A stretch of DNA of 32,454 nt from Verrucomicrobiales bacterium (GTDB lineage: Bacteria; Verrucomicrobiota; Verrucomicrobiia; Limisphaerales; SXTU01): contig SXTU01000268.1 in NCBI GenBank assembly GCA_005791875.1, positions 1 through 32,454 of the forward strand, given 5' to 3'. The translations under genes and the position numbers were made by a program. Position 1 is the stretch's first letter. Each line of letters begins with the position of its first letter. Below the pieces are notes generated by a model, which saw nothing but the letters and a program-made list of their open reading frames with translations, did not search any database and was not told where the DNA came from. Of this stretch, positions 14,149-22,289 are shown piece after piece.

Positions 14149-15684
14149 ATGACTATGATGCCTCTGCTCGCCCAAGTTTCCTCCCCGGGTGCCGCCCTCG
14201 GCGTGGCCGCGATGCTCGCGCTGCTGGTCGCCGTGGTGATTATCTTCGCCATCTTCGCCAGCCGCTACACCAAGGTCGGCCCGAACGAAGTGCTCGTCAT
14301 CTCCGGCCGCAAACGCCGCGTCGTCGACCCCGACGGCAAGACGCGTGAGGTCGGCTTCCGCATCGTCAAGGGTGGCGGCGTCTTCGTCTGGCCGGTGTTC
14401 GAGAAGGTGGACATCCTCTCGCTGGAACTGCTCACGATTGATGTGCAGACGCCCGAGGTTTACACCAGCAAGGGCGTGCCGGTGAAGGTGGACGGCGTCG
14501 CGCAAATCAAGATCAAGGGCGACGATATCTCCATCGCCACCGCCGCCGAGCAGTTCCTCAGCAAATCCACCGACGAGATCAAGAACGTCGCCACACAAAC
14601 CTTGGAAGGCCACCTGCGCGCCATCCTCGGCACGATGACCGTGGAGGAAATTTACCAGAACCGCGACGCCTTCGCCTCGCGCGTGCAGGAGGTCGCCGCC
14701 GGGGACATGGCCAACATGGGCTTGGGCATCGTGAGCTTCACCATCCGCGACATCCGCGACACCCAAGGCTACCTCGACGCCCTCGGCAAACCGCGCATCG
14801 CCCAGGTCAAGCGCGACGCCCAGATCGCCCAGGCCGAGGCCGACCGCGATGCGATGATCAAGTCCTCCCAAGCCACGCAGGCCGGGCAGGAAGCGAAGTT
14901 CGCCGCCGACTCGAAGATCGCCGAGGCACAGCGCGATTACCAAAGCAACGTCGCCACCTATCAGGCCACCGTGAACCAGAAGAAGGCCGAATCCGACCTC
15001 GCCTACGACCTCCAGAAATACAAAACCGGCCAACTCGTGAAGGCGGAAGAAGTGCAGGTCGAGATCATCGCCAAGCAGAAGCAGATCGAGTTGCAGCAGC
15101 AGGAAATCCTCCGCAAGCAGCGCGAGCTGGAAGCCACCGTGCAGAAGCCCGCCGACGCCGAGCGCTACAAGGTCGAGACCCTCGCCAACGCGCGGAAGTT
15201 CCAGCTCGAAACCGAGGCCGCCGGTGCCGCTTCCGCTGCGAAGGCCACCGGTTTCGCCAACGCCGACGTCAGCAAAGCCACCGGCATCGCCGAGGCCGAG
15301 GCGAACAAGGCCAAGGGTCTCGCCCAAGCCGATATCATCATGGCGCAAGGCAAGGCGAACGCCGAGGCGACGCGCCTCAAGGCCGAAGCCTTCCAGCAAT
15401 ACAACGAAGCCGCTGTCATCGAACTGCTCGTCAAGGTGCTCCCTGACATCGCCGGCCGCATCAGCGAGCCGCTCTCCAAGATGGAGAAGATGGTTATCAT
15501 CAACTCCGGCAGCGGCCCCGGCGGCGGCGCGAGCAAGCTCACCGGCGACGTCACCCAAATCATGGCCCAGCTCCCGCCCGTGCTGGAGAGCCTCACCGGC
15601 ATCAAGTTCGAGAAGCTCCTGGCGCAGGTCCCCGCGCTGAAGAAGGCGATGGAGAAGGACGTGCCACCCGACGCAGATAAATAG
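14149..15684 (+). CDS. floT: flotillin (YuaG/FloT-like membrane microdomain scaffold)
   Basis: 511 residues. An N-terminal membrane segment (about 15-40) is followed by the SPFH/band-7 domain ('YTKVGPNEVLVISGRKRRVV', 'LLTIDVQTPEVYTSKGVPVK', 'AATQTLEGHLRAIL'-like segment 'VATQTLEGHLRAIL', 'LGIVSFTIRDIRD') and a long Ala/Glu/Lys-rich coiled coil with the EA repeats typical of flotillins, then a C-terminal region containing 'EKMVIINSG'. Flotillins oligomerise on the inner membrane and gather signalling and secretion proteins. The NfeD gene immediately upstream supports the call. A zf-TFIIB gene, now broken, starts 9 bases downstream. Confidence 0.92.
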   Translation: MTMMPLLAQVSSPGAALGVAAMLALLVAVVIIFAIFASRYTKVGPNEVLVISGRKRRVVDPDGKTREVGFRIVKGGGVFVWPVFEKVDILSLELLTIDVQTPEVYTSKGVPVKVDGVAQIKIKGDDISIATAAEQFLSKSTDEIKNVATQTLEGHLRAILGTMTVEEIYQNRDAFASRVQEVAAGDMANMGLGIVSFTIRDIRDTQGYLDALGKPRIAQVKRDAQIAQAEADRDAMIKSSQATQAGQEAKFAADSKIAEAQRDYQSNVATYQATVNQKKAESDLAYDLQKYKTGQLVKAEEVQVEIIAKQKQIELQQQEILRKQRELEATVQKPADAERYKVETLANARKFQLETEAAGAASAAKATGFANADVSKATGIAEAEANKAKGLAQADIIMAQGKANAEATRLKAEAFQQYNEAAVIELLVKVLPDIAGRISEPLSKMEKMVIINSGSGPGGGASKLTGDVTQIMAQLPPVLESLTGIKFEKLLAQVPALKKAMEKDVPPDADK

Positions 15685-15693
15685 GTTGTCTCG

Positions 15694-16105
15694 ATGATCT
15701 GTCCGCTGGATCGCACGCCGCTCATTGCAAACAAGCGCGACAACATCGCCGCACTAAGGTCATGGCGTGTAGTTTTCCCGTGCTGCACTGGAGTCGCTTG
15801 CCAAGAGGTCCCCGCAGCCCGCGTCCGCCGAGCCACCGGTTCCTTCCGCCGCGTCAGGCTTCATGCTGCGACGCCTTGCCTCTCCGGCATGCGCCGGCAG
15901 CCAATTGCAGACTCGCACGCAGGGAGACATCGAGGCGAGCCGTTGTCGCGACTGCGGCGGCATCTGGCTGGCGAAGGCGGAGGTGGAGAAAATACTCGAT
16001 GTCCGGGCAAAGCAACCGAAGACCGATTTCGCTTTAGTCGCGATCGATGCAGGCGGCGAGGTCGGGTCTGGGCTTGGTGATTTCCTGAGTAGTTTTCTCG
16101 ACTGA
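15694..16105 (+). pseudogene. zf-TFIIB domain protein interrupted by an insertion
   Basis: The start at 15694 encodes 'MICPLDRTPLIANKRDNI', the first half of a TFIIB-type zinc-ribbon. The second half, 'IEASRCRDCGGIWLAKAEVE' and its tail to a stop at 16105, is in another frame 184 bases later. Excising the 184 bases between two copies of ACATCG fuses the halves exactly in frame into a protein of about 76 residues with the expected CPxD...CxxCGGIWL pattern. Intact members of this family are small zinc proteins of unknown function that often follow membrane-protein genes. The position 9 bases after flotillin suggests it was the last gene of that operon. Confidence 0.75.
15749..15932. mobile_element. 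putative small non-autonomous insertion with 6-bp direct repeat
   Basis: The 6-bp sequence ACATCG occurs at 15743-15748 and again at 15927-15932, consistent with a target-site duplication around an insert of about 178 bases. The insert has no convincing ORF and I could not find terminal inverted repeats; an inner GGCATGCGCCGGC is partly palindromic. It is inferred to be an insertion because its removal repairs the zf-TFIIB gene. A duplication of a short repeat by another mechanism is possible. Confidence 0.5.
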
Positions 16106-16120
16106 GACGCATCCGCCCGC

Positions 16121-17347
16121 ATGACCTCCACCGCCCTCGACATCGCCCACGCCCTCGTCCGCATCCCCAGCGTGAATCCGGACTACGATCCTGCCAGCAC
16201 AGGCGAAGGCGCGGTGACGGCTTGGATTGAGAACTGGGGGCGCACGAATGGTTTCACCGTCTGGCGTCAGCCAGTCCTGCCGGGCCGCGAGAATGTCATC
16301 CTCCAGTTCCGCAACGGTGCGGACCACCCGCACTTCATGCTCAACGGCCACACGGACACCGTGGGCGTCGGTGGCATGACCATCGCGCCCTTCGGCGGCG
16401 AAGTGCGTGACGGGCGATTGTGGGGCCGGGGAGCCAGCGACATGAAAGGCCCGCTGGCGTGCATGATGGCAGCCGCGCTGCGGCTGAAGAACTCGCCGTC
16501 CACCTGGCGCGGCACGCTCACCGTCGCCTGCATGGCGGACGAGGAATTCCGCTTCCGGGGCGTGAATGCGATGCTGGAGCAGATGCGCGCTGAACCCGTG
16601 TCGGCGACTTCCAATCGCCGTCCAGACGCACAGGACGCACCCGACGGCGATTGCAAGTCGCCGGCACGGCTGCCGGATTTCGCCGTCGTGGGTGAGCCAA
16701 CGCGCCTCCACGTCGTGCGCGGATGCAAGGGCTGCCTGCGCTTCGCCATCCACGCGGTGGGCCGCGCGGCGCACAGCAGCAAGCCGCACGAGGGCCGCAG
16801 CGCCGTGGTCGCGATGGCGCACGCCATCCTCGCGTTGGAAACCCACTTCACCACACGGCTGGCGCAGATCGTTGCGCCCGGTTTCGGCGCCAGCACCGGG
16901 TCCATCGGCCTTATCAGCGGCGGCACAGGCGTGAACATTGTGCCAGAGCGCTGCACCGTCCAAGTGGACATCCGCTTGCTCCCCGGCCAGGACGCGCGTG
17001 CGACGCAGGAGGAAATTCATGCCCTGCTGCGCGAGCGGTGCCAGCAAGTGGCGGACGTGGAGTGGCAGTTTCCAGAAGCCAGCGTCGTTGATCCCAGCTT
17101 CGAGTTTCCCGCCGATCACCCACTGGTGATGACTGCTTGTTCCGTGCTCAACCAACCCACGCCCGACGTCGTCTTCTTCGGCTGCGACGCCAGCAAGATC
17201 GCCGCGCGCGGGGTGCCGGTGATCGTCCTCGGCCCCGGCGACATCGCGCAGGCGCACACGGTGGACGAGTTCATCGCGCTGGCGGACTTGGAAGCCGGGA
17301 CCGACGCCTACGTGCGGCTCGCGCAATCACTAATGCCCGCCGCCTAG
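16121..17347 (+). CDS. M20-family metallopeptidase (ArgE/DapE/CPG2-like)
   Basis: 408 residues of a di-zinc amidohydrolase that removes acyl or aminoacyl groups. Metal and catalytic residues are visible: 'LNGHTDTVG' (His77, Asp79), 'GRGASDMKG' (Asp107), 'ADEEF' (catalytic Glu141 and Glu142) and 'VVGEPT' (Glu192). A dimerisation lid domain follows ('VGRAAHSSKPHEGRSAV'), and the late His is in 'AQAHTVDEF'. The family includes acetylornithine deacetylase and succinyl-diaminopimelate desuccinylase; the substrate is not assignable. Residues about 160-183 are encoded by a palindromic insertion and form an Asp/Pro/Ala-rich loop between the catalytic and metal residues. The stop TAG abuts another inverted repeat. 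Confidence 0.88.
   Translation: MTSTALDIAHALVRIPSVNPDYDPASTGEGAVTAWIENWGRTNGFTVWRQPVLPGRENVILQFRNGADHPHFMLNGHTDTVGVGGMTIAPFGGEVRDGRLWGRGASDMKGPLACMMAAALRLKNSPSTWRGTLTVACMADEEFRFRGVNAMLEQMRAEPVSATSNRRPDAQDAPDGDCKSPARLPDFAVVGEPTRLHVVRGCKGCLRFAIHAVGRAAHSSKPHEGRSAVVAMAHAILALETHFTTRLAQIVAPGFGASTGSIGLISGGTGVNIVPERCTVQVDIRLLPGQDARATQEEIHALLRERCQQVADVEWQFPEASVVDPSFEFPADHPLVMTACSVLNQPTPDVVFFGCDASKIAARGVPVIVLGPGDIAQAHTVDEFIALADLEAGTDAYVRLAQSLMPAA
16599..16666. repeat. 68-bp palindromic element inserted in frame in the M20 peptidase gene
   Basis: TGTCGGCGACTTCCAATCGC (arm to 16622, ending CGTC) is mirrored by GACGGCGATTGCAAGTCGCC (arm 16643-16666, ending GGCA). The 24-base arms match at 22 positions, around a 20-base loop. 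It is translated without a stop, giving roughly 23 extra residues ('SATSNRRPDAQDAPDGDCKS'). Confidence 0.85.
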
Positions 17348-17449
17348 GAGCGCGGCCTTCAGGCCGCAGAAAGGTCCGCTTGTCTGGCGCGCTCAAATCA
17401 CGAAGCGCGCTCAGCCTGCTCGCCTTCTGCGGCGTGAACGCCGCGCTCC
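17347..17449. repeat. inverted repeat GGAGCGCGGC...GCCGCGCTCC
   Basis: GGAGCGCGGCCTTCAGGCCG (then CAGAAAGG) at 17347 is mirrored by CCTTCTGCGGCGTGAACGCC (then GCGCTCC) ending at 17449. Each arm is itself partly palindromic, and an inner GCGCGCTC is repeated. It begins at the last base of the M20 peptidase stop codon TAG. Confidence 0.8.
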
Positions 17450-17476
17450 AGCGTCGCTGCCACGCCACTCGGCAAA

Positions 17477-17511
17477 TTTTCTTTGTGTCCTTTACGCCGG
17501 CTCACGGCTAA
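17477..17511. repeat. single nonamer arm related to the 12219-12285 repeat
   Basis: Units CTTTGTGTC CTTTACGCC followed by CACGGCTAA match the right arm of 12219-12285 (CTTTGCGCT CTCTGCGCC ... GCGGCTAA) in period and ending. No partner arm was seen, so this looks like a half or decayed element just upstream of the aminotransferase gene. Confidence 0.5.
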
Positions 17512-17520
17512 ATCCCTCCC

Positions 17521-18645
17521 ATGCTGACACCCGCCACACGCCATCGCGATTTCCCCGCGCTGGACTCGATGACTTACCTGAACACCGCCGCCGAGAGCAT
17601 CCCGCCGCTCTGCGTAGGCGAGGCGTTGCAAGCCTACTGGCAAGACAAGCTGCGCGGCATGAAGGGTCGCGACGCGCACTTCAAGCAAGTCGAGGACTGC
17701 CGCGAAGTCGCCGCGCGCATGACGGGATTCAAAACAGCAGAAGTCTCCTTCTGCTCGTGCAGCTCGGAGGCTTACAACCTCCTCGCCACTGCGCTGAACC
17801 TCCAGCCGACCGACGAAGTCGTCGTCACCGACCTCGACTTCCCGGCGGGCGCAACGCCTTGGCTCACCGCCTCCACACGCCCGCAGACGCGCGTGTGGAA
17901 GGCCGCGCAAGGTGAGCTGCGCGTCGAAGCCCTCGTGCCGCTGCTCAACGCGCGAACCCAGCTCGTGCAGGTTTCGCTCGTGAGTTTCTACAACGGCCAT
18001 CGCCTCGCCTGGGAGCCGTTCCGCGACGCCGTGCGCCAACTCGCGCCCAACGCGCTCATCTCCGTGGACGTGACGCAGGCGCTCGGTCGCGTCGTGCTCG
18101 ACTGCTCGGACGCCGACTGCCTCATCAGCAGCACGCACAAGTGGACGCTCGCCGTCCACGGCGGCTGCATCGTCGGCATTCCGGAGCGTGCGGCGGCGCG
18201 GCTCACGACGCACGCGGGTGGCTGGTTCCACCTGCGCAACGCCTTCGATGCCGACCGCTTTCAGCGCGCGGACACGAAGGCCGGCGCGGCGAGCTTCTCC
18301 GTCGGGATGCCGAACTTCGCCGCGATCTACGCGCTGAACGCCGCGCTGCGTTACGTGGAGGCCGTCGGCGTCGAAGCCATTTCCCGACACGCGAACCCGC
18401 TGGTCGGACAGGTTCACGCCGGTTTGTTGAAGCTCGGCTTGCAGCCAATGGCCCCCGCTCAGCCCACAAACCCCACCGGCATCCTCGCCTTCTTGCATCC
18501 GAACACGGCGGGGATTTTCGCCGCCTTGGACAAGGAGCACATCCACGTCATGCACCACGCTGGCCGAATCCGCATCGCGGTGGCGGGCTACAACACGGCG
18601 CAGGATGTGGGGCGGTTGCTGGCGGTGCTGGCGAAGGCGGTGTAG
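17521..18645 (+). CDS. class V aminotransferase / cysteine-desulfurase-like PLP enzyme
   Basis: 374 residues of fold-type I. 'YLNTAAESIPPL' near the N-terminus, 'VTDLDFPAGATPWL', the PLP-ring aspartate in 'ISVDVTQALG' and the Schiff-base lysine in 'LISSTHKWTLAVHGG' are typical of class V enzymes, as is 'ASFSVGMPNFAAIYALNAAL' near the substrate side. The SufS/IscS active cysteine loop is not evident, so desulfurase activity is unlikely; an isopenicillin-N-epimerase-like or amino-acid aminotransferase or lyase is possible. The start ATG at 17521 is 10 bases after a repeat fragment. Substrate unknown. Confidence 0.83.
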   Translation: MLTPATRHRDFPALDSMTYLNTAAESIPPLCVGEALQAYWQDKLRGMKGRDAHFKQVEDCREVAARMTGFKTAEVSFCSCSSEAYNLLATALNLQPTDEVVVTDLDFPAGATPWLTASTRPQTRVWKAAQGELRVEALVPLLNARTQLVQVSLVSFYNGHRLAWEPFRDAVRQLAPNALISVDVTQALGRVVLDCSDADCLISSTHKWTLAVHGGCIVGIPERAAARLTTHAGGWFHLRNAFDADRFQRADTKAGAASFSVGMPNFAAIYALNAALRYVEAVGVEAISRHANPLVGQVHAGLLKLGLQPMAPAQPTNPTGILAFLHPNTAGIFAALDKEHIHVMHHAGRIRIAVAGYNTAQDVGRLLAVLAKAV

Positions 18646-18670
18646 CCGCCGAGGTGAGGAGGCGGAGGGA

Positions 18671-18733
18671 GAGAAGTATTTAGTGATTAGTCGGCGTAAG
18701 GTCTGACCTTTTACTAATCACTAATCACTTCTC
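18671..18733. repeat. heptamer-armed inverted repeat, (TGATTAG)n family, copy 1
   Basis: GAGAAGTATTTAGTGATTAG (then T) at 18671-18691 pairs with ACTAATCACTAATCACTTCT (then C) at 18713-18733, with 19 of 21 positions complementary. Both arms are 7-bp arrays of TGATTAG. The loop holds a further small hairpin, AAGGTC-T-GACCTT. It lies between the aminotransferase and RluA-type genes. Confidence 0.88.
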
Positions 18734-18766
18734 CCTTTCCCGCCGTGCGCTACTCTGTCAGCGCAC

Positions 18767-19594
18767 ATGGCCAAACCGCCTTTCATCGAACTCGCCGACG
18801 CCCCGCCGATTCCCATCCTCTTCGAGGACCGGTCGGTCATCGCGATTGACAAGCCCGCCGGCTGGATGCTCGTGCCTCACTCGTGGCAGCGCACGGGCTG
18901 GAACCTCCAGGCGGCCATCTCCTCCTCCATCAACGCCGGCCACTACTGGGCGCGCTCGCGGAACTTGAAATTCCTCCGCTACATCCACCGGCTCGACGCA
19001 GACACGAGCGGCGTGCTGCTGTTCGGCAAAAGCTTCGGCGCGGTGGAGACGTATGGTGACCTGTTCCAGTCGAGGCAGATGGAGAAGCGCTACCTTGCCA
19101 TCGTTCACGGGAAGCCGCGCAGCCCCGATTGGACATGCAACCTGCCGCTTGGCTCTGATCCGCAGGCAATTGGCCGGGTGCACGTGGATGACGAAGAGGG
19201 CAAGGACTGCGAGACGTTCTTCCGTGTGCTGCGGAGCAAGGGAAATTTCACACTCGTCGAGGCACATCCGCTCACGGGCCGGCAGCATCAGATCCGCGTT
19301 CACCTGAGCGCGACCGGCCATGGCATCATGGGCGACCCGCTCTACGGGCCGTCTGCGGAGGAAATGCCTTACACCCGTCCGCCGCTGGCGCTGCGCTCGG
19401 TCGAACTGGCGTATCGTGACCCGTTCACGAAACGGCCGGTGCGCATCCAAGCGTCGGCGGATGAGTGGCTGAAAACCTACGGATGGACGGCGCACGAAGA
19501 GAAGCCTGGGCCCCAACCGACCGCCGTCGCCCCAACTCCTCCTCAGAAGCCTGCGCCAGCAAAGCGCGGTGCTTTTCCGCGCAGGAGAGTTTGA
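18767..19594 (+). CDS. RluA-family pseudouridine synthase
   Basis: 275 residues with the RluA catalytic motif 'IHRLDADTSGVLLF' (Asp as nucleophile), the preceding 'VIAIDKPAGWMLVPHSW' and the later 'LTGRQHQIRVHLSATGHGIM' with 'GDPLYGP'. No S4 domain is present at the N-terminus, unlike RluD or RluC, so it is closest to the short RluA/TruC-like branch acting on rRNA or tRNA. The C-terminal 30 residues are Pro/Lys/Arg-rich and probably disordered. The target uridine is not predictable. Confidence 0.88.
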   Translation: MAKPPFIELADAPPIPILFEDRSVIAIDKPAGWMLVPHSWQRTGWNLQAAISSSINAGHYWARSRNLKFLRYIHRLDADTSGVLLFGKSFGAVETYGDLFQSRQMEKRYLAIVHGKPRSPDWTCNLPLGSDPQAIGRVHVDDEEGKDCETFFRVLRSKGNFTLVEAHPLTGRQHQIRVHLSATGHGIMGDPLYGPSAEEMPYTRPPLALRSVELAYRDPFTKRPVRIQASADEWLKTYGWTAHEEKPGPQPTAVAPTPPQKPAPAKRGAFPRRRV

Positions 19595-19630
19595 CCCGCT
19601 TCGCAGCCCGTCCTCAGACTCCGCGGCAAG

Positions 19631-21670
19631 ATGCACGGCGCAACCTTCCTCCAAGACCTCGCCATCGTGATGATGGCGGCGGCGTTGGTGACGGTGCTCT
19701 TCCACAAGCTCCGCATGCCCGTCGTGCTCGGCTACATCCTCGCCGGCGTGCTCATCGGCCCGCACGTCTTGCCTTCGCCGCTCATCTCGGACGAGGCAAC
19801 CATCAAGACTCTCTCCGAACTCGGCATCGTCTTCCTCATGTTCTCGCTCGGGCTGGACTTCAGCTTCCGTCGGCTGCGAAAGGTCGGCACGACCGCGCTC
19901 ATCGCCGCGCCGCTGGAAATCCTGTTGATGATCCTCGTCGGCTATCAGATCGGCCAGTGGTTCGGCTGGGGGCGGATGGACTCGGTCTTCCTCGGCGCGA
20001 TGATTTCCATCTCCTCGACCACCATCATCGTGAAGGCGTTGCAAGAGGCGCGGCTCACGAAGGAGCCGTTCGCGCAGGTCATCTTCGGCATCCTGATCGT
20101 GGAGGACATCCTCGCCATCGTGCTGCTGGCGCTGCTCTCCGGCATCGCGATGACCGGCGCGCTCGATGCCGCCGACGTCGCAGGCACGCTTGGGCGGCTT
20201 GGGATTTTCCTCGTCGTCGTCGTCGTGCTGGGCCTGCTCGTGGTGCCGCGACTCCTCGGCTGGGTGACGAAGTTCCGCAGCAACGAAGTCCTGCTCGTCA
20301 CCGTGCTGGGCCTGTGCTTCGGCGTGTCGCTGCTGGCGCTCAAGCTCGGCTACAGCGTGGCGCTCGGCGCGTTCATCATCGGCGCGGTGATCGCGGAGGC
20401 GCGAGAGATCGGGCGAATCGAGATACTCACTAGCTCCCTGCGCGACCTGTTCTGCGCGGTGTTCTTCGTCGCCATCGGGCTGCTCATCGAGCCGCGCATG
20501 CTCGCGCAGCACTGGCTGCCCATCGTGGTCATCACGGCGGCGGTGGTCATCGGCAAGTCCGTGGCGTGCGCGTTCGGCGCGTTTGTTGCAGGGCACGACA
20601 ACTGGACCTCCATGCGCGTGGGCAACGGCCTCGGACAGATCGGCGAGTTCTCCTTCATCATCGCGGCGCTGGGTCTGCAACTGAAGGTCACGAGCGAATT
20701 CCTTTACCCCGTCGCTGTCGCGGTCTCGGTCATCACCGCGTTCCTCACGCCGCTGCGGCTCAAGCACTCGGACGACCTCGTGGAATGGTGGGGCCGCCAC
20801 GCGCCGCGCGCGCTGACGAACTATCTCGACCTCTACACCGAGTGGCTGGGGCGTTTCCGCGAGAGCCGGCGGTCGGGCTTCGTCGGCCGGATGGTGCGGA
20901 AATGGTTTTGGCAGATGGGGTTGAACGTCGCCCTCACGGCCGGGGTGTTCATCATCGCTGTGTTCCTCGCGCAGCGGAAACCCGCGTGGCTGCCGAAATT
21001 TCCCGGCGGTGAGATCGGGATGAACGCCTTCCTCTGGCTCGGCGCGACGGTGCTCTCGCTGCCGCTGCTCATCGCGAACTTCCGCAAGCTCCAGGCCCTT
21101 GGCCTGCTGGTCGCGGAGATCAGCGTGCGGCCCGAGGCGGCGGGCGAACGCACCGCGAGCATCCGCGCCGTCATCGCGCAAGCCATTCCCTTGGCGGGCG
21201 TGGTGGCGCTCGCCCTGTTGGTGCTGGCGCTGAGTTCCACGCTGCTGCCGCCGCTGGAGGTGCTGCTGGTGCTCGTGCTCATCGTGGCGCTGGTGATGTG
21301 GGTCTGGTGGCGCGCGTTTGTGAAATGGCATTCCAAGGCGCAGGTCGCGCTCATCGAGACCTTCGAGCGCCCGCCACCCGCGCGACCCGAGAGCACCACC
21401 CAGTTTTTCCGGCTCCTGTCTCATGCGCAAATCCGAGTGGTGCTCGTGGACCCCGGCTCGCCCGTCGCTGGGAAACTCATCCGCGAACTGGAGCTGCGCA
21501 CCCGCACCGGCGCAAGCGTAGTGGGGATCGAGCGCAACGGCGAGAGCATCGTCAATCCCGGCCCCGACGAGGAGCTTCGCGCAGGCGACAAGCTGCTGCT
21601 GCTGGGCAGCGGCGACCAGCTCGCGCAGGTCGCGGAGCTGTTTCACGTTGCGAAGGAAGAGGACGAATGA
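19631..21670 (+). CDS. CPA2 monovalent cation:proton antiporter with C-terminal TrkA-C domain (KefB/KhtU-like)
   Basis: 679 residues. The first about 390 form the sodium/hydrogen exchanger domain with 12-13 membrane segments; typical family pieces are 'MPVVLGYILAGVLIGPHVLP', 'ELGIVFLMFSLGLDFS', 'ISISSTTIIVKALQE' and 'ALGAFIIGAVIAEA'. Two to three further membrane segments (about 430-555) follow, then a TrkA-C/RCK-C domain (about 600-675: 'LIRELELRTRTGASVVGIER', 'LRAGDKLLLLGSGDQL'). There is no RCK-N nucleotide domain, so ligand gating would be by the TrkA-C domain, as in KhtTU-like systems. Likely potassium or sodium exchange. It overlaps the next gene by ATGA. Confidence 0.87.
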   Translation: MHGATFLQDLAIVMMAAALVTVLFHKLRMPVVLGYILAGVLIGPHVLPSPLISDEATIKTLSELGIVFLMFSLGLDFSFRRLRKVGTTALIAAPLEILLMILVGYQIGQWFGWGRMDSVFLGAMISISSTTIIVKALQEARLTKEPFAQVIFGILIVEDILAIVLLALLSGIAMTGALDAADVAGTLGRLGIFLVVVVVLGLLVVPRLLGWVTKFRSNEVLLVTVLGLCFGVSLLALKLGYSVALGAFIIGAVIAEAREIGRIEILTSSLRDLFCAVFFVAIGLLIEPRMLAQHWLPIVVITAAVVIGKSVACAFGAFVAGHDNWTSMRVGNGLGQIGEFSFIIAALGLQLKVTSEFLYPVAVAVSVITAFLTPLRLKHSDDLVEWWGRHAPRALTNYLDLYTEWLGRFRESRRSGFVGRMVRKWFWQMGLNVALTAGVFIIAVFLAQRKPAWLPKFPGGEIGMNAFLWLGATVLSLPLLIANFRKLQALGLLVAEISVRPEAAGERTASIRAVIAQAIPLAGVVALALLVLALSSTLLPPLEVLLVLVLIVALVMWVWWRAFVKWHSKAQVALIETFERPPPARPESTTQFFRLLSHAQIRVVLVDPGSPVAGKLIRELELRTRTGASVVGIERNGESIVNPGPDEELRAGDKLLLLGSGDQLAQVAELFHVAKEEDE

Positions 21671-22131
21671 GCACCCCCACCACAGTCGGATTCGCCGAGT
21701 TTCGATCCTCACCCATCCACGGGCACGGCGGGTTTGCCGCCCGCGACGTGCCCTCCGGCACGCGGCTCATCGAGTATCTCGGCGAGCGGATCAACAAGGC
21801 GGAAGCGGACCGTCGTTGCGAGGCAGACAACCCGTTCATCTTCTACCTCGACGAGGAGACCGACCTCGACGGCAACGTGGACTGGAACCCCGCGCGCTGG
21901 TTCAACCACAGTTGCGCGCCCAACTGCGAGGCCGACAACGACGATGGCCGCATCTGGATTGTCGCGTTGAGGGACCTCGTGGCGGGCGAGGAACTTACCT
22001 TCAACTACGGCTACGACGTTGCCGACTACCGCGCCTCCCCTTGTCTCTGCCGCACGCCGGCGTGCGTCGGCTTCATCGTGGCGGAAGAGCACTTCGAGCA
22101 GGTGCGACTGGAGAATCCGGCGCTGGCGTGA
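21667..22131 (+). CDS. SET-domain protein-lysine methyltransferase
   Basis: 154 residues, almost entirely a SET domain plus post-SET. The SAM and lysine-channel motifs are present: 'HGHGGFAARDVPSGTRLIEY' , 'RWFNHSCAPNCEAD' (the conserved NHSC) and 'GEELTFNYGYD', followed by a Cys-containing post-SET segment 'CLCRTPACVGFI' that should bind zinc. Bacterial SET proteins in chlamydiae modify histone-like or ribosomal proteins; the substrate here is unknown. Translation is coupled to the antiporter (ATGA overlap). The ORF track shows it only as the tail of a longer out-of-frame ORF starting at 21298; the true start is 21667. Confidence 0.87.
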   Translation: MSTPTTVGFAEFRSSPIHGHGGFAARDVPSGTRLIEYLGERINKAEADRRCEADNPFIFYLDEETDLDGNVDWNPARWFNHSCAPNCEADNDDGRIWIVALRDLVAGEELTFNYGYDVADYRASPCLCRTPACVGFIVAEEHFEQVRLENPALA

Positions 22132-22235
22132 CTCCGCCCTTCGGCCCTGCCACCCGTCAGCCGTGTTGGTCGCCCGCCACCAAGGGAGGCACCTCACCCG
22201 CACCGGCGCTCCGTCAATTGCATCGTTCCGCCAAA

Positions 22236-22264
22236 GCAAAAGCCCCGGTCTTGCGACCGGGGCT
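22236..22264 (-). terminator. intrinsic terminator of the PFOR operon
   Basis: GCCCCGGTC-TTGC-GACCGGGGC forms a 9-bp perfect GC-rich stem with a 4-base loop at 22242-22263. On the minus strand it is followed by TTTTGC. It lies 26 bases past the stop of the delta/beta chain gene. On the plus strand it could also help end the SET gene, although it has no downstream T tract there. Confidence 0.8.
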
Positions 22265-22289
22265 TGGGTGATTCGTTGGCCTGCGCGGC

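Noticed and set aside
17521-18645. Cysteine desulfurase (SufS/IscS) assignment
   Set aside because: The PLP lysine and aspartate fit class V, but the conserved catalytic-cysteine loop is not visible and no iron-sulfur assembly genes are adjacent.
18758-21712. 984-residue minus-strand ORF opposite the RluA-type and antiporter genes
   Set aside because: It is antisense to two clearly homologous genes and its product is a His/Arg/Asp/Glu-rich low-complexity sequence typical of GC-rich shadow frames.
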